Of a stretch of 64,000 bases of DNA, positions 31,228-41,934 are shown in pieces. Position 1 is the first letter of the stretch. Each line of letters starts with the position of its first letter. This DNA is from Temnopleurus reevesii (Eukaryota; Echinodermata; Echinoidea; Temnopleuroida; Temnopleuridae), in the NCBI GenBank assembly GCA_036244855.1, contig BQKZ01001545.1, positions 6,134 to 70,133 on the forward strand. The letters are read 5' to 3'. The notes under the pieces are model-generated. The model had not been told where the DNA came from, did no database searches, and saw only the letters and a list, made by a program, of their open reading frames with translations. Position numbers and translations under genes: made by a program.

Positions 31228-32824
31228 ATGGAGCAAACTTTTACTGACTACATAAATATTCAAGTTCATCGTAAAACAATTCAATCAGATTTATATTGAT
31301 GTGAATGGGCGCAACACAAGTCATGTACCAATAAAAGACAGTCGAGAGGACAATCGAATAGACGCCCCGGGTGAACGGGGCTTTATATTTTCAGAGAGAG
31401 AAGTGCGCCGAGGGCAAAGGGTTATGAAGTTGCTATCATTTAAAGGTGAAGAGGTACTCGTGATTGGGGAAATATTTATGGTTGGTGTCCCACAGGGTTG
31501 CGTTGTGTTACCGTATGTGGGATTAGGCTACACAGAACACCTGCGCACTAGCGTGAATACGATATCACAGCCAAGGCTATATCCTCGATTGAGGGCATAT
31601 TTTAAAAGCAAAGATATACATTTTCCTATTCTCATGCATGTTTTTCCCATTGCAAATAAACCGCAAATGATCAAGTTTTGTATCAGGACATGCGCATGCT
31701 ACTTCTTATGTTAGTTTTTTTTTATAATTTTGTAATTAGTAAAGTCAAATGATCATTATAGATAGTTTAAAATAAAGGTAGCACAGATAGTTAATTAACA
31801 TTTATATTTTTTTTATTAAATCTTTGTGAACATGCAATTCATATTTTGTTTTGTTTGTAAGGAGCTTTGACATAGCGCTTCTCATTGTTTATCTCTGAGA
31901 ATAAATGAATTATCATTGATAAGAATTAATCAAATCGGGTTTGATAAATGTAAATTACATTGACGAGAATAAGTTCGTCACTTGCGATTAACAAATATAA
32001 TGTTCAAAATTTGACCGGTCTTTATGATACGTTTAAAAATTGCCATGAATAACTTGACGTAGTTTGAACACATTGAGATCGCGAATGGGGTAATGCAAGG
32101 CAACTATACTGAAGAGGGGTACACTGCTAGCTCTGCAATGTGTGGGAGTACGTAGGTAGGGCAGTCAGATTGCGTCTCATCCTCTTAGCTGTAACACAAT
32201 GCTGTAATCTTGTACCAAGAGGAACTTGGCAGTGATGAATGGCGTGGCTCTTGAATACGCTAAAGATTGGAAAATATTTGTGTAATGACACGAAAGGAAC
32301 ATGATGAGGAATATCAGTTAACTCTACCAGATCTTGGCTCAAGGTCTACGTAACATTTCAGTCGGAGCTCCATGTCTATTATAAGTCCATGCATGCTTAA
32401 ATACTCAGTCAACAAAATGACGGTAATATTGCAAGGTGCAATTCTCGCGTGTGTGATCTGGTAATGAGAAAACACTTAGCGTAATAAAGCTTTCAGACGT
32501 TCTTATCCCAACTGAGAGATCTGACAATCAATATGCGTAATGACTCAACAACTGCAATTATCATCATGTCACAAATCACAGACGCGAATCGTTATACGTG
32601 GGACTCTAGATGACATGTGATATGATTTCAAGGTCGTGTTGGTGCTGGGTTAAAGCTACATCGCCTTGGAAATTGACAATGGAATAAATAATGATAATAA
32701 CTGTGATAATGGTTGGGATCCTTGAGTTGGCAACTTTGATAGAATATGTGGCAAACTAGTAGCCAACTCCCTATCAACTTTGTAAACGAAATTTTATAAT
32801 AATATAACAATACACAACTTAATA
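31228..32824. other. Unannotated sequence with one 137-codon frame
   Basis: The plus-strand frame at 31301-31714 opens with GTG, not ATG; the first internal ATG is at 31423. I recognise no domain in it, and it contains a GC hairpin CCCCGGGTGAACGGGG. AT-rich sequence follows. I would not call it a gene. Confidence 0.35.
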
Positions 32825-32985
32825 CGAAGTGTTTCTAAGCGCTTTGTGCATTTATACCCGATTATAACATATAGCTACCATTCGGCGCTCACTACATTCA
32901 AGTAATATCTTCCGACCGGTACCCATTCACCACACCTGGGTTGAGTGCAGCATAATGTGGATAAATGTTCACAAATGGATTAAAT
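32825..32985 (-). mobile_element. SINE body fragment
   Basis: TTCTAAGCGCTTTGTGCATT near the low-coordinate end and CACCACACCTGGGTTGAGTG near the high-coordinate end match the SINE body at 29461-29745 in the same (minus) orientation. The tRNA-like head is absent. Confidence 0.7.
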
Positions 32986-34188
32986 GCATACAGAATCAAT
33001 ACAGGCGTGCTATACTAAACCAAATAGCCAACATTTTGTCAAAGTTGCAGACATCATGGATCCCGTCGGCGCCAGGTATCATGATGTAATTAAAAAAATG
33101 TATAACTTTTGGAGGGATGATCCGATTTCGTTCAGATTTTCACAGTTCCTTCATCCACTGAGATCACAATAATTCCAAGGGTATGTTTCCTTTAAACCAA
33201 ACATTACAATTAAGATGGACCCAAAATGATTTACAATTTGAAAACATAAAACACACAGTATCACCCAACAGGTAATTGTGTTCTAGACGATCCAAATCTA
33301 GTATATTGGAGCGTGTTCTAAAAATTACAATTATTTACTTTTTACCCTATAGGAAATCTCAGGTACAATAACAATTCTGCATTTTGTAACTATTTGACTT
33401 TTTCCTCTGGGAAAGAATTATAACCAAATAAAACTTTACACCTATGGCCATAAATACTATACGCTTGGTCAATATGTATCGATTATAGCAGGGGGTGGGC
33501 GTGTGGCTAGTAGGGTAACTCAAAGTCATTGGCTAATGAATGTCGATCTCCAACGCAACCATCCGCGTTCAGAGGACACAGCTTCATATAGAAGCATTCC
33601 CCACCCAATATAGGGTGTCCCAACAAACCGTTGGATTTTTCTGGCTAGTTTACGTCTTCTCCTGAGGACTTTCTCAAGCCTTAATAAAGTCGTTCGGCGT
33701 CTTGACTCTGGGACCCCCTCTCTGTAGATTGAGCACTGGTCCATAGATGGGGGATAATGCGAAACCAGTCATAGTCCCCTGCTGATGAAAGTCTTCTGTA
33801 TTATTAATGAAAATGTAATTTGGGAAAGTCTCTTAATCAGAAAATTATGACCATCAAGGAGAAGCTATTAGATCCTTCCTTTCGAGTCCAACATCTACAC
33901 AAAGTCACGTCTATTAAATATTTTCCCAGAATTTGGCACACTGTAAGCCCTTGCTATTTGCAGCCATCAGGTCGTCTTTACTGCACTGTTCTGATAGATT
34001 CGGGCACTGAAGAAGGTGTTGCATAGTTTGCAAAGCACAGCAGTCACAATTCGCATTGTAGCTTTGTATGAAAGTGCATACACATATTAGTTGATAGCCA
34101 ACGTATGCCTAGCGTTGCTTGGATTTATTTAATGGTCACTTTATGCAGGAAACACGTGTGTCTATAGCGCTAGCATGCATATACGTTA
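32986..34188. other. Unannotated sequence
   Basis: A minus-strand frame at 33526-33744 is rich in Arg and Lys in its middle (LRLEKVLRRRRKLARKIQR) but has no recognised family. A CTGATGA core at 33773 was considered as a hammerhead ribozyme and rejected. No gene called. Confidence 0.4.
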
Positions 34189-34318
34189 AGTCCCTGTCAC
34201 ATATGACCCCGGAAGCAACACGATTCACCCCGACTCGTTGTTCTGAGGCAGTTAACTGTGAATTAACAAAGAGTCGGGGTGAATCGTGTTGCTTCCGGGA
34301 TCCTATGTGACCGGGGCT
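34189..34318 (-). mobile_element. Palindromic MITE, family B copy 3
   Basis: 130 bp. The left arm is AGTCCCTGTCACATATGACC and the right arm ends GATCCTATGTGACCGGGGCT. The loop is in reverse orientation. It is flanked by TTA at 34186-34188 and TTA at 34319-34321, a clean 3 bp duplication. The 63-codon frame at 34119-34310 is largely this element. Confidence 0.9.
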
Positions 34319-34956
34319 TTAGTTCGAGCCTAAATTGAACGCAGGCCACATCAGTCAAACGTCTTCCATACGTCTTCTATCATATTCGCCTCTCCCTCTT
34401 TTAATATTTTAATATTACTGTATGTTATTTCATCCATCTCTCAACATGTATTATTGTGATTTAAAAAATATCTTCAGTTCTTGAAGCATTTGTTGAAGGT
34501 TGCTAGCCAACGCGTAGAGTTATTTTCTTTTATATCCCTTACACTAAGATCGTTGCATTGACAGTGTACAGACGAGAAAAATGAATAGATTTGCTAAGAA
34601 AGCCGTTTGCCATGGAATAGTACCATGGAATAGTACCATGGAATAGTACTTTTTTTGTGCGCATGCGTCACATTCGGCTAAAAGAGATCTGCCCGCGCGT
34701 GAGAGAGACCCTGCTTCCCAGCTACACGGCACGGGAAACTTCTGGCGGCCTTCGTGTTCGCATGATGGCAAGAAAATATTTGATGAAAGGTACTATTATG
34801 AGCCATCAAATGAAAAGTGACGGTGATCAAATCAAATGCAGCAGCGATGAATCCAAAAGCAGCCATCACGATCAGTGTCTGGGCAATCAACTCAAGGTTG
34901 TCCTTTCGGCGTTCCATAACAAACAACCAAGATGGCAGCCACCAGGCCAGCAGTCG
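34319..34956. other. Unannotated sequence with a 13 bp triple repeat
   Basis: CCATGGAATAGTA occurs three times in tandem at 34610-34648. The GC content rises from about 34660 to 34960. The overlapping frames on both strands there have no recognised product. Confidence 0.5.
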
Positions 34957-35239
34957 CGGAAATGACGGCAAATGTACAAGCTTCAGGAATTATAATGAAG
35001 AGGAAATTGAAGATTTTGTGAAATCCACAGACAATGTGAATACTCGGAAACAGATCAAGATTCCAGTGTCGATTTTTCGTGAGTATTGCCGTGAAGTAGA
35101 GCATATGATTATGAAGTTCGATGAAATTGACGTGAAATCACTGCCTGGATTCACTGCTCGCCAGATTCTTCGTTGGTGCCCGTACGAAAAAGGGGGAATT
35201 ATACAGCAAAAAAAAATCGATGCAGTCGATAAGATTTAA
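34957..35239 (+). pseudogene. Possible Crypton/KIAA1958-like tyrosine-recombinase N-terminal remnant
   Basis: The open frame ending at 35239 includes YNEEEIEDFVKSTDNVNTRK followed by QIKIPVSIFREYCREVE. The pattern acidic-x-FV/FL, then N.NT+K/R and a hydrophobic helix ending in an F.E/W...C-type segment is like the N-terminal core-binding region of Crypton-derived proteins of the KIAA1958/DUF3504 group, judged from memory. The catalytic tyrosine-recombinase domain is not visible downstream; a foldback at 35277 and D elements follow. It is either a decayed fragment, one exon of a gene, or a chance likeness. Confidence 0.3.
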
Positions 35240-35276
35240 ACTGCTACTTTCTTTTTGTAGAAGGGATATAAAAGTA

Positions 35277-35379
35277 ATATACAATGACTTGATTCTCGGT
35301 ACTGGCTAAAACCATTCGCACTCATGAAGTTCATTCGTGCGAATAGTTTTAACCAGAACCTCGAGAGTCATTGTATATT
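35277..35379. mobile_element. 103 bp foldback element
   Basis: The left arm AATATACAATGACTTGATTC and right arm AGTCATTGTATATT pair; further in, ACCATTCGCAC pairs with GTGCGAATAGT and TGGCTAAAAC with GTTTTAACCA. Arms are nearly 45 bp with a short loop around CATGAAGTTCAT. No other copy in the window. Confidence 0.75.
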
Positions 35380-35629
35380 TCTATAATAATCATGGAAGGC
35401 ATGATATGATATTTTGTCTACGTTTCCCATGTATGTAGTAGATCTGTAACATTACTGTGCATGTTACGAGCTTGGTGGTATGCTACACCGTACGTAGCGA
35501 GCCGTACAATTAAATTGCCATCATAATTTTTGCTGCCCTATATTTAGGTTGCTACAAATTGAAGTAACCGCGTGACGCGTTAGGCGTGCAGGGCCTGTTC
35601 GTCGGGTTGCCGTTTTAGTCATGTGGAAC
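35380..35629. other. Unannotated sequence
   Basis: Nothing recognised. Confidence 0.5.
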
Positions 35630-36090
35630 ATCAATCCATTCTTATCGAGCAGATTCTACGCATGAATCTACGAACGACTGGTGACCCTTTCTTTGGTGCG
35701 ATTCAGCACCATGGTTTATATATTGAGTGCCGGAAAGGGTCACCAGTCACCATTCTTATCGAGCAGATTAGCTTTAAGTAGATATGATACACACGAATCT
35801 ACGGACGACTTGTGACTCATTCTTCGATGCGATTCAGCGACACGGTTATTTGAATGCCTGAAAATGTCACAAGTCACCATTCTTATCGAGCAGAGTAGCT
35901 TTACGTAGATCTACGAACGAATCTACGAACGATTGGAGACCCTTTCTTCGGTGCGATTCAGCGTCATGGTTGTATTTGTTTGCCAGAAAGGGTCACCAGT
36001 TGTCCGTAGGGTCACGTGTAGATCTACGTATAGCTCTATGGAACCAAAGAGTTGTCTACTGTGACAACTCCCTGATGGAACACAACTCAG
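35630..36090 (+). repeat. Family D array: three tandem hairpin units
   Basis: Units begin CCATTCTTATCGAGCAGA at 35636, 35750 and 35877. Each has CTACGAACGACTGGTGACCC (or a variant), GTGCGATTCAGC and a complementary GAAAGGGTCACCAGT (or variant) that closes a hairpin. The block ends with a family D right terminus, TGATGGAACACAAC, near 36073-36086. The left terminus is not recognisable. An 8 bp stem GAGTTGTC/GACAACTC is at 36049-36070. Confidence 0.8.
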
Positions 36091-37168
36091 CTTCATTTAC
36101 AACATAAGTTTCTGTTCTGTCATTACCATTGATCACAAATACAAAGGGGGGAATTATTTTCTTGTAAAAGAGAAAACAAAACAAAAAACAAGGGGTTTTG
36201 ATGTTGGTCATTACGTAAAACATAACAAAAGGTCCCCTCCCTTACTGGAAAGTAGCATAACTTTTTACTGGTGAGGTGTCCAGAAACAATTGTTATTATC
36301 ATACTAGTAATTTTGTGTTCGTTTACTCTCCACTTTTGCTATCTCCTAGATATGTCATATCTTAAATTTCTAGACGTCATTGATATTACCGTTTCTCGGT
36401 TGCTCATGAATAACTTGTAAAAACAAATCCTGATTGATTTTCTTGAATCAAAATCGTGCCAGAAATATATTTCTATGAATAGGGTATAGAAATAGCCCCA
36501 TGAGATGGAATCGTGCAGGTGTCTTAAGAGACATACAATGTGGAAATATTCACTCGGCATATGCTACCACCAGCCTGTAAAACTATTAAAAGGGCTCTGC
36601 AGTCTGTTGGTATATTGTATGCAATCGTTCACAGTGACCCACATGTGGTTTTTCGTGTTGGTTGTTGTGCAAAGGGCAAGTGTCCATTATGTTTTCATGT
36701 CTGATTATTCTTGTATGATTGTTGGCTTAACAAGTGTATTCTTCGGGGAGAGAAAGGTATAGCCACATGCATGGTTATTGTATATACTGAAATAAAAAAA
36801 AATTATAAGGAAATTGTTCAAGTTAGTGTCATATTCTAGTTGTATTTAAGTTCACATATTCTTCTTGTACAGAATAAATTATCACAAAGCTGTAGATTAT
36901 GCATTCTAAAATATTGCATACAAAAAATAACGGGCCTGTTTGTTAGATGCGAGTGTTTTTGTAAGAAACTTTGTAAAATTGAAAAAGAATACCCAACACC
37001 AGGGTGCTCTATATCAGTCAACTTTGGCTACAATTTTACCCAATTTCATACAAACACATCAGTTTCCTTTTACCTGATATCGAGTAGATTTTTACTCGTA
37101 CTTTCTTAGAAAGTATTACCCGCATGAGATTTTGTCATGTTATCATATGAAAACCCTACAAACGAGGT
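36091..37168. other. AT-rich unannotated sequence
   Basis: No gene recognised. The frames at 36339-36560, 36505-36762 and 36836-37109 on both strands have no family resemblance. Confidence 0.45.
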
Positions 37169-37250
37169 GATGATGATTATGGCCTATTGTATAGCGCCGG
37201 TATCGCCACAGCTGGGCGCTCATGGCGCTTGAATTTCTCAAAATAATGCC
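37169..37250 (-). mobile_element. Possible SINE tail fragment
   Basis: GATGATGATTATGGCCTATTG and TATAGCGCCGG, followed by GGCGCTCATGGCGCTTGAAT, resemble the complement of the AAGCGC..GCGCTATA SINE tail. The match is weak. Confidence 0.35.
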
Positions 37251-37863
37251 TCACAGATCCCTATGTTCTAATCAGTGATTTGGTTTATCTTTCAGTCCAA
37301 GAACTCCCAGTGATGGTGGTTTGGTTATTCTTGTAACGACAAGGGAATGGGGAACAGATAGGTCTTTAGGTGGGACTCAAAGGTCAATAATGTTTTCCTA
37401 GATAAAAATCCACAGGTGAACAAATCGAGACGCCAGGATGGATAGGGTTAATTTTACTCAGTATATTCACAGATCTTATTATTTACACCATATTTGATTT
37501 CACTTTTGTATTTTCCTTCACAGAGATTGAAAGATCCGCAGCAGAACAAGGTCGAAATATTGATCCATCATCAGAAATTATTCATGAATAGGCTATATGT
37601 TTTATTCCTCTTCAACCCCCCCCCCCCCCCCCCCCCCCCCCCCATTCTTGCTCGCCAGTTTTATATCATCGCAGTTGAAAAGTCCTGGAAATTCCTCATT
37701 ATGAGGTTACTTAAGTCTCATCCGTCCAAACACTATACTTGTGTCCATCTGCATCTTACCGACGATATGCTATGACGTCATTGATTCTCCATTTCTATCA
37801 ATACAACGATATCAATGTCAACGGGTCATTCTCCGGGTGATGCTTGGGCATGAAGACGACATG
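37251..37863. other. Unannotated sequence with a poly-C tract
   Basis: A C homopolymer of about 28 bases is at 37616-37643. No gene recognised. Confidence 0.6.
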
Positions 37864-37989
37864 GGACCTGTAACATAGAAGACGTACGATAAATTGAACA
37901 TTAATCGTCTCTCTAGGGTACACGTTTTGCCATATACTTACGATTAATGTTTATCGTTAGTTTAATTGCTTCTTTCATGTTACAGGCCC
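37864..37989 (+). mobile_element. MITE-like element, family C copy 2
   Basis: The left terminus GGACCTGTAACATAGAAGA and right terminus CTTTCATGTTACAGGCCC are inverted. The interior TTTTGCCATATACTTACGAT and TTATCGTTAGTTT match copy 1. Flanks are ATG on the left and CTG on the right. Confidence 0.85.
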
Positions 37990-39119
37990 CTGATATTCAA
38001 AAGAAAGGGCGCTGTCCCAAACTAGGCTTCGTGAATTTAAAACTGCAACTATCATTTATACCATTAAAAGTTTTGATGGGTAAACAAGCGACAAGGGGAA
38101 GACGAATAAATGCTTCAATATTTGTTAAATACTGTCATTGCTGTTTGGGACCCCTTTCGCAAACAGAACGGGTTAGTTCGACTCCCTAGCACCACCCCGC
38201 CCCCTTCCAAGTGAAGGGTTTATGACATATAAGAAGCCGCAGCTCATCACAACGCAAAAGCGACAAATTTAGGAGGAGTAAACTTCTTTAATCATTTAAT
38301 TGTATGCATTTTATTGGAGACTAATTAAATTTCAAAGAATCGTATCATTTGCAATATTTTTTTTCAATTTATATTCTTAAAAAGAAATGAGAAACTAGAC
38401 CAAACTTTCTCGATTCAAATATCTGCAATGAATATCATATATTCAGGAAATGTACTGAACTCAGATATTCAGTGAACGACTCTTCTTTAAAACCTCTACA
38501 TCCACCAGATTGTGACTCTTATCTGTATGTAAGTTCACAGTGTGAAAGTGCGTTCCCTTGCTAAGCTTTAGCTCATGACGTTCCTGGCTTAAAGGGACAA
38601 TCAATCCAATAATCTGGCCTCAATATGTCAACTTGTCACTTTCACAAGCTTGCTAGCCGTCGGATGCGTTGGGCACACTCATCAAAGGGACAGCTATATA
38701 TAGAAACCAAATTGGTAAAGAAATGTGCCTCAAAAATATCTACGAAATTGTCATATTGAAATGAGAGGTATTATGATTCAAAAGGATATCGAGGATATTA
38801 TCATTTTATTACAAATGCACTTTGTGATCAGCTGAAGATTAGAAGTTACTTAGATTTAAATAAAAACATATCAATGTTTGGATTGATTTAAATAGCATAG
38901 CCCATTCCGTGGAAATTCTTGCATCCATGCACGTTTTCCTATATATATAGAAACCATTCCAAACAAAATTGTATGTTTGGAGGGTTGTTTGATTTTCCGA
39001 ATTGCATCTCCAGATCAGCCACACTTTTTTGGGTCAATTATGTTTTCCTAGGTAGATAAAATTCAAAGGTTTGAGTGACTGATAGAACAATAATTGTTTT
39101 TTACTTTACCGATTCTCTA
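37990..39119. other. Unannotated sequence
   Basis: No gene recognised. The frame at 37947-38189 starts within the family C element. Confidence 0.5.
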
Positions 39120-39195
39120 AAATCAGTAAAATGTTAAGAACGACTTTAAGAGTGGCTGGTATCAGTTCTTGCGCACGGTTGGTATTTGTTTTGGA
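39120..39195 (+). mobile_element. Fragment of family E
   Basis: TTAAGAACGACTTTAAGAGT and GGCTGGTATCAGTTCTTG match the interior of the E element at 59499-59665. The termini are missing. Confidence 0.5.
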
Positions 39196-39223
39196 AAAAA
39201 AAATCCAAGTCATTTTTATTTTT

Positions 39224-40160
39224 CGATTCTTTTGGGGGAGGGGCTTACATCGATGAAAGAGGGATGAGGAGTTGTGACTGGTACAAGGGTGTATAGTGCA
39301 AGGATGTTGATGAGTGTGGCTGTGTTTGGGGTGTGGTTAGGTTTACTGAGTGGCTCAGAAACCAGTGTAAAATTGAAGAAAAACATACTGTAAAATTATA
39401 GATAAACATGTAAAATAGAACTTGAAAATTCATTTTCAGATATTCCTTGGCTTTTTATTCTTATTTAGGTCTTTTTTTTCTCATAAATTGTGTGTATGTT
39501 AAAAAAATCATTTGAACAAAAAAAATCAGACCGGCCGATTTTTTTTTTAAATTCTATTTATATATATATACTTTTTTCGGGGGGGGGGGGGGGGCTTACG
39601 TCAACGAAAGGACGATGAAGAGTTGTGACTGATGCAAGGGTGTATAGTGCAAGGATGTTGATGAGTATGGTTGTGTTTGGAGTTTGGTGAGGTTGACTGA
39701 GTGATGCAGTGACTCGGAAACCAGTGTAAAATTGAGGAAAAAAATCACTAAGAAATTATAGATAAACATGTAACATGGAGCTTTAAAAGTCATTTTCAGA
39801 TATTCCTTGGCTTTTTATTCCTCTTTAGATCTGTTTTTTCTCATAAATTGTGTGTATGTTAAAAAATCATTTTAACAAAAACAATCAGACCGGCCGACGC
39901 TGTAAAAAATGACATTGGAGGGCAGACAAGCAATTTTCATTTCTTTTTTAATTTTTTTTTTTTAAATTCTATTTATATATATATACTTTTTTCGGGGGGA
40001 GGATCTTACGTCAATGAAGGGACGATGAAGAGTTGTGACTGATGCAAGGGTGTATAGTGCAAGGATGTTGATGATGTATGGTTGTGTTTGGAGTTTGGTG
40101 AGGTTGACTGAGTGATGAAGTGGGTCGGAAACAAATGTAAGAATGTGGCAAAACAAGTGA
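39224..40160 (-). repeat. Tandem array of three ~350-400 bp units
   Basis: Anchors GGGGCTTACATCGATGAAAG, GGGGCTTACGTCAACGAAAG and GGATCTTACGTCAATGAAGG lie at about 39240, 39592 and 40001. Each is followed by GTTGTGACTG.T.CAAGGGTG, TATAGTGCAAGGATGTTGAT and, in the first two, TCAGACCGGCCGA near the end. G runs (39581-39594) and T runs vary between units. The short minus-strand frames of ~62-93 codons in each unit are alike but diverge in length and end, and resemble nothing known. Confidence 0.8.
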
Positions 40161-40256
40161 TGTTGTGGTTTGTGTTGTGAATGATTGGTTTGTCCCCTCG
40201 TTAATCTAGATTCTAACCGTTGTTTTATTCTTTTAATATTCACAAAGCTTGTTTTG
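40161..40256. other. Spacer
   Basis: Short non-repeated sequence between the tandem array and the next element. Confidence 0.5.
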
Positions 40257-40677
40257 TACGGGTACTACCGACGAGTCCGACAGCCCACAAGTCCGACAGC
40301 TTACAAGGCCGACATTTTGAATAATTGGTGCACGAAATAGACATTACATAAAAACGGATTAGAGTCAGACAACTCATTAATCCGACAAAATTATGAAAAC
40401 GCACATGATAACGACCGAACATAAATTTTGCAAATGAGACCGACTCTAGGTAAAGTTGGTCTATTAGTCCGACAGCACTATATTTACGTTAGTCGGTCTT
40501 GTAGGTCTGTTTGCGTGCTGTCGGGCTCAAAGCAAATAATTTGTCAGTGTCGATCTTGCGAGCGTGAAAGTAAAAATGTCTAGCTCGAACCTCATTTTGA
40601 AAATTGTCGATGTAGTAGGCTTATATTTATTTCTGTCGGACTCGTGAGCTGTCGGACTCGTGGGATGCTCCCGTTTT
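40257..40677. mobile_element. Inverted-repeat element rich in CCGACAG / CTGTCGG motifs
   Basis: The left end ACGGGTACTACCGACGAGTC, continued as CGACAGCCCACAAGTCCGAC, matches the complement of the right end TGTCGGACTCGTGGGATGCT plus CCCGT. CCGACAG or CTGTCGG and close variants recur throughout about 420 bp on both strands. No coding capacity is visible, and no target duplication is identified. Best explained as a non-autonomous DNA transposon with multiple subterminal binding-type repeats. Confidence 0.75.
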
Positions 40678-41865
40678 GTACCTAGTTTGCTGCTGTAAAC
40701 GAGGCCATGCGCAGATACAAGCACAGTGATTCACGTAACCCGAAAACAAAGCAAACAAATTTTAAGGCAACTTGCCTGAAACGCCCTGTTGGTATTCCCC
40801 TTTAAATAACCTTGCCCCTCTTTTGATCTGTACGTCATCAGAAAAGAAAAATATAAAAATCAACTACCCTTACACGACAAACAGTATGGGATTATAATAG
40901 GGATATCGGAACCTGGGGAGGGGGTGCGATGGGGCTTTGGTGTGCAATCTATTTAAGCCTATGACAGTAGCCTATGAACAATGGTATTACAGAGACCCCC
41001 TCCCTTCTCACACTTTTTTCCAAAATGTTCCGGCTCGGTGATGCCTGATAATTAACACTAATTTGTAAGTAAAACAATACCAGATTTAAAATGTTAGAGT
41101 TGATACTTTTTATTTTCTCTCGATTCAAAAGTCATTTACTGTAAATTCAAAACTAGGTGTAAAAAAATTAGGTGTAACACCTAATTTTGAAATGAACTCA
41201 CGATGCCATTATTAGGCCAGCCAGTTCCAAATCAAACAGAAATGCAAAGTTGCATAAAAAATGCGATCGACTTAATTTTATGAGAATTTGAATTAAGTTT
41301 AAATTCATTGTCGTGAATTTGTACTAATTGTTGATTTTGACGTTGGATTGTTTTTATACTGTTGTGTGAAAAGTGCAAAAATGAGAGAAAGAGAGAAAAA
41401 AAATCAAAACAGTCGGTGATGTAGAGAGGGAAGGAAGGGCGGGAGAGGAGGACGAGTTGGAAATGGATGATGCCTCACTTGAGCTCGAGACGGGCAAATA
41501 AACAATCAACGATCGGTCAATCTAGGGGTGATTTCCACCACCACGTGTAAAGGATTTGGAAGGCAAGAAATAGGCCAACCGCCTAATCGGTCGATGCGAA
41601 AAGAGTCGGTCACACATTAAAAAGCAATGTGTTTTTTTTTTTAGACTTTGTTAAGTTTAGAGACACCCCAGTCATATTTGAATATAATTTATGTGCAATG
41701 TATATGATTATGTGCAATGATTATTGGACTATATATGCAATTTTTTCCAGTGCCAATTAAATTTATTTTACGGTCCCAATGTGGGGAAAATTTGAAAGGG
41801 AGATGCTTGGCTAACGGTGAATTTGTTTGCTTTACAAATAGGCATTATGTATACGTATTTTCTCC
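40678..41865. other. Unannotated sequence
   Basis: AT-rich with a purine-rich block at 41385-41460. A short direct repeat AGGTGTAAAAAAATTAGGTG occurs at about 41155. No gene recognised. Confidence 0.5.
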
Positions 41866-41934
41866 GCGCTTTGGGACATGTTTTGTGATAAGCGCGTTAT
41901 AAATGCTGTAAATTATTATTATTATTATTATTAC
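41866..41934 (+). mobile_element. SINE 3-prime tail fragment
   Basis: CCGCGCTTTGGGACATG, then AGCGCGTTATAAATGC and a (TTA)n tail at 41915-41933: the AAGCGC / GCGCTATAAAT tail type on the plus strand. Confidence 0.6.

Noticed and set aside
33765..33815. A possible hammerhead ribozyme core (CTGATGA ... GAAA)
   Set aside because: The sequence between the two core motifs does not form stem II, and no pairing stems I or III were found.
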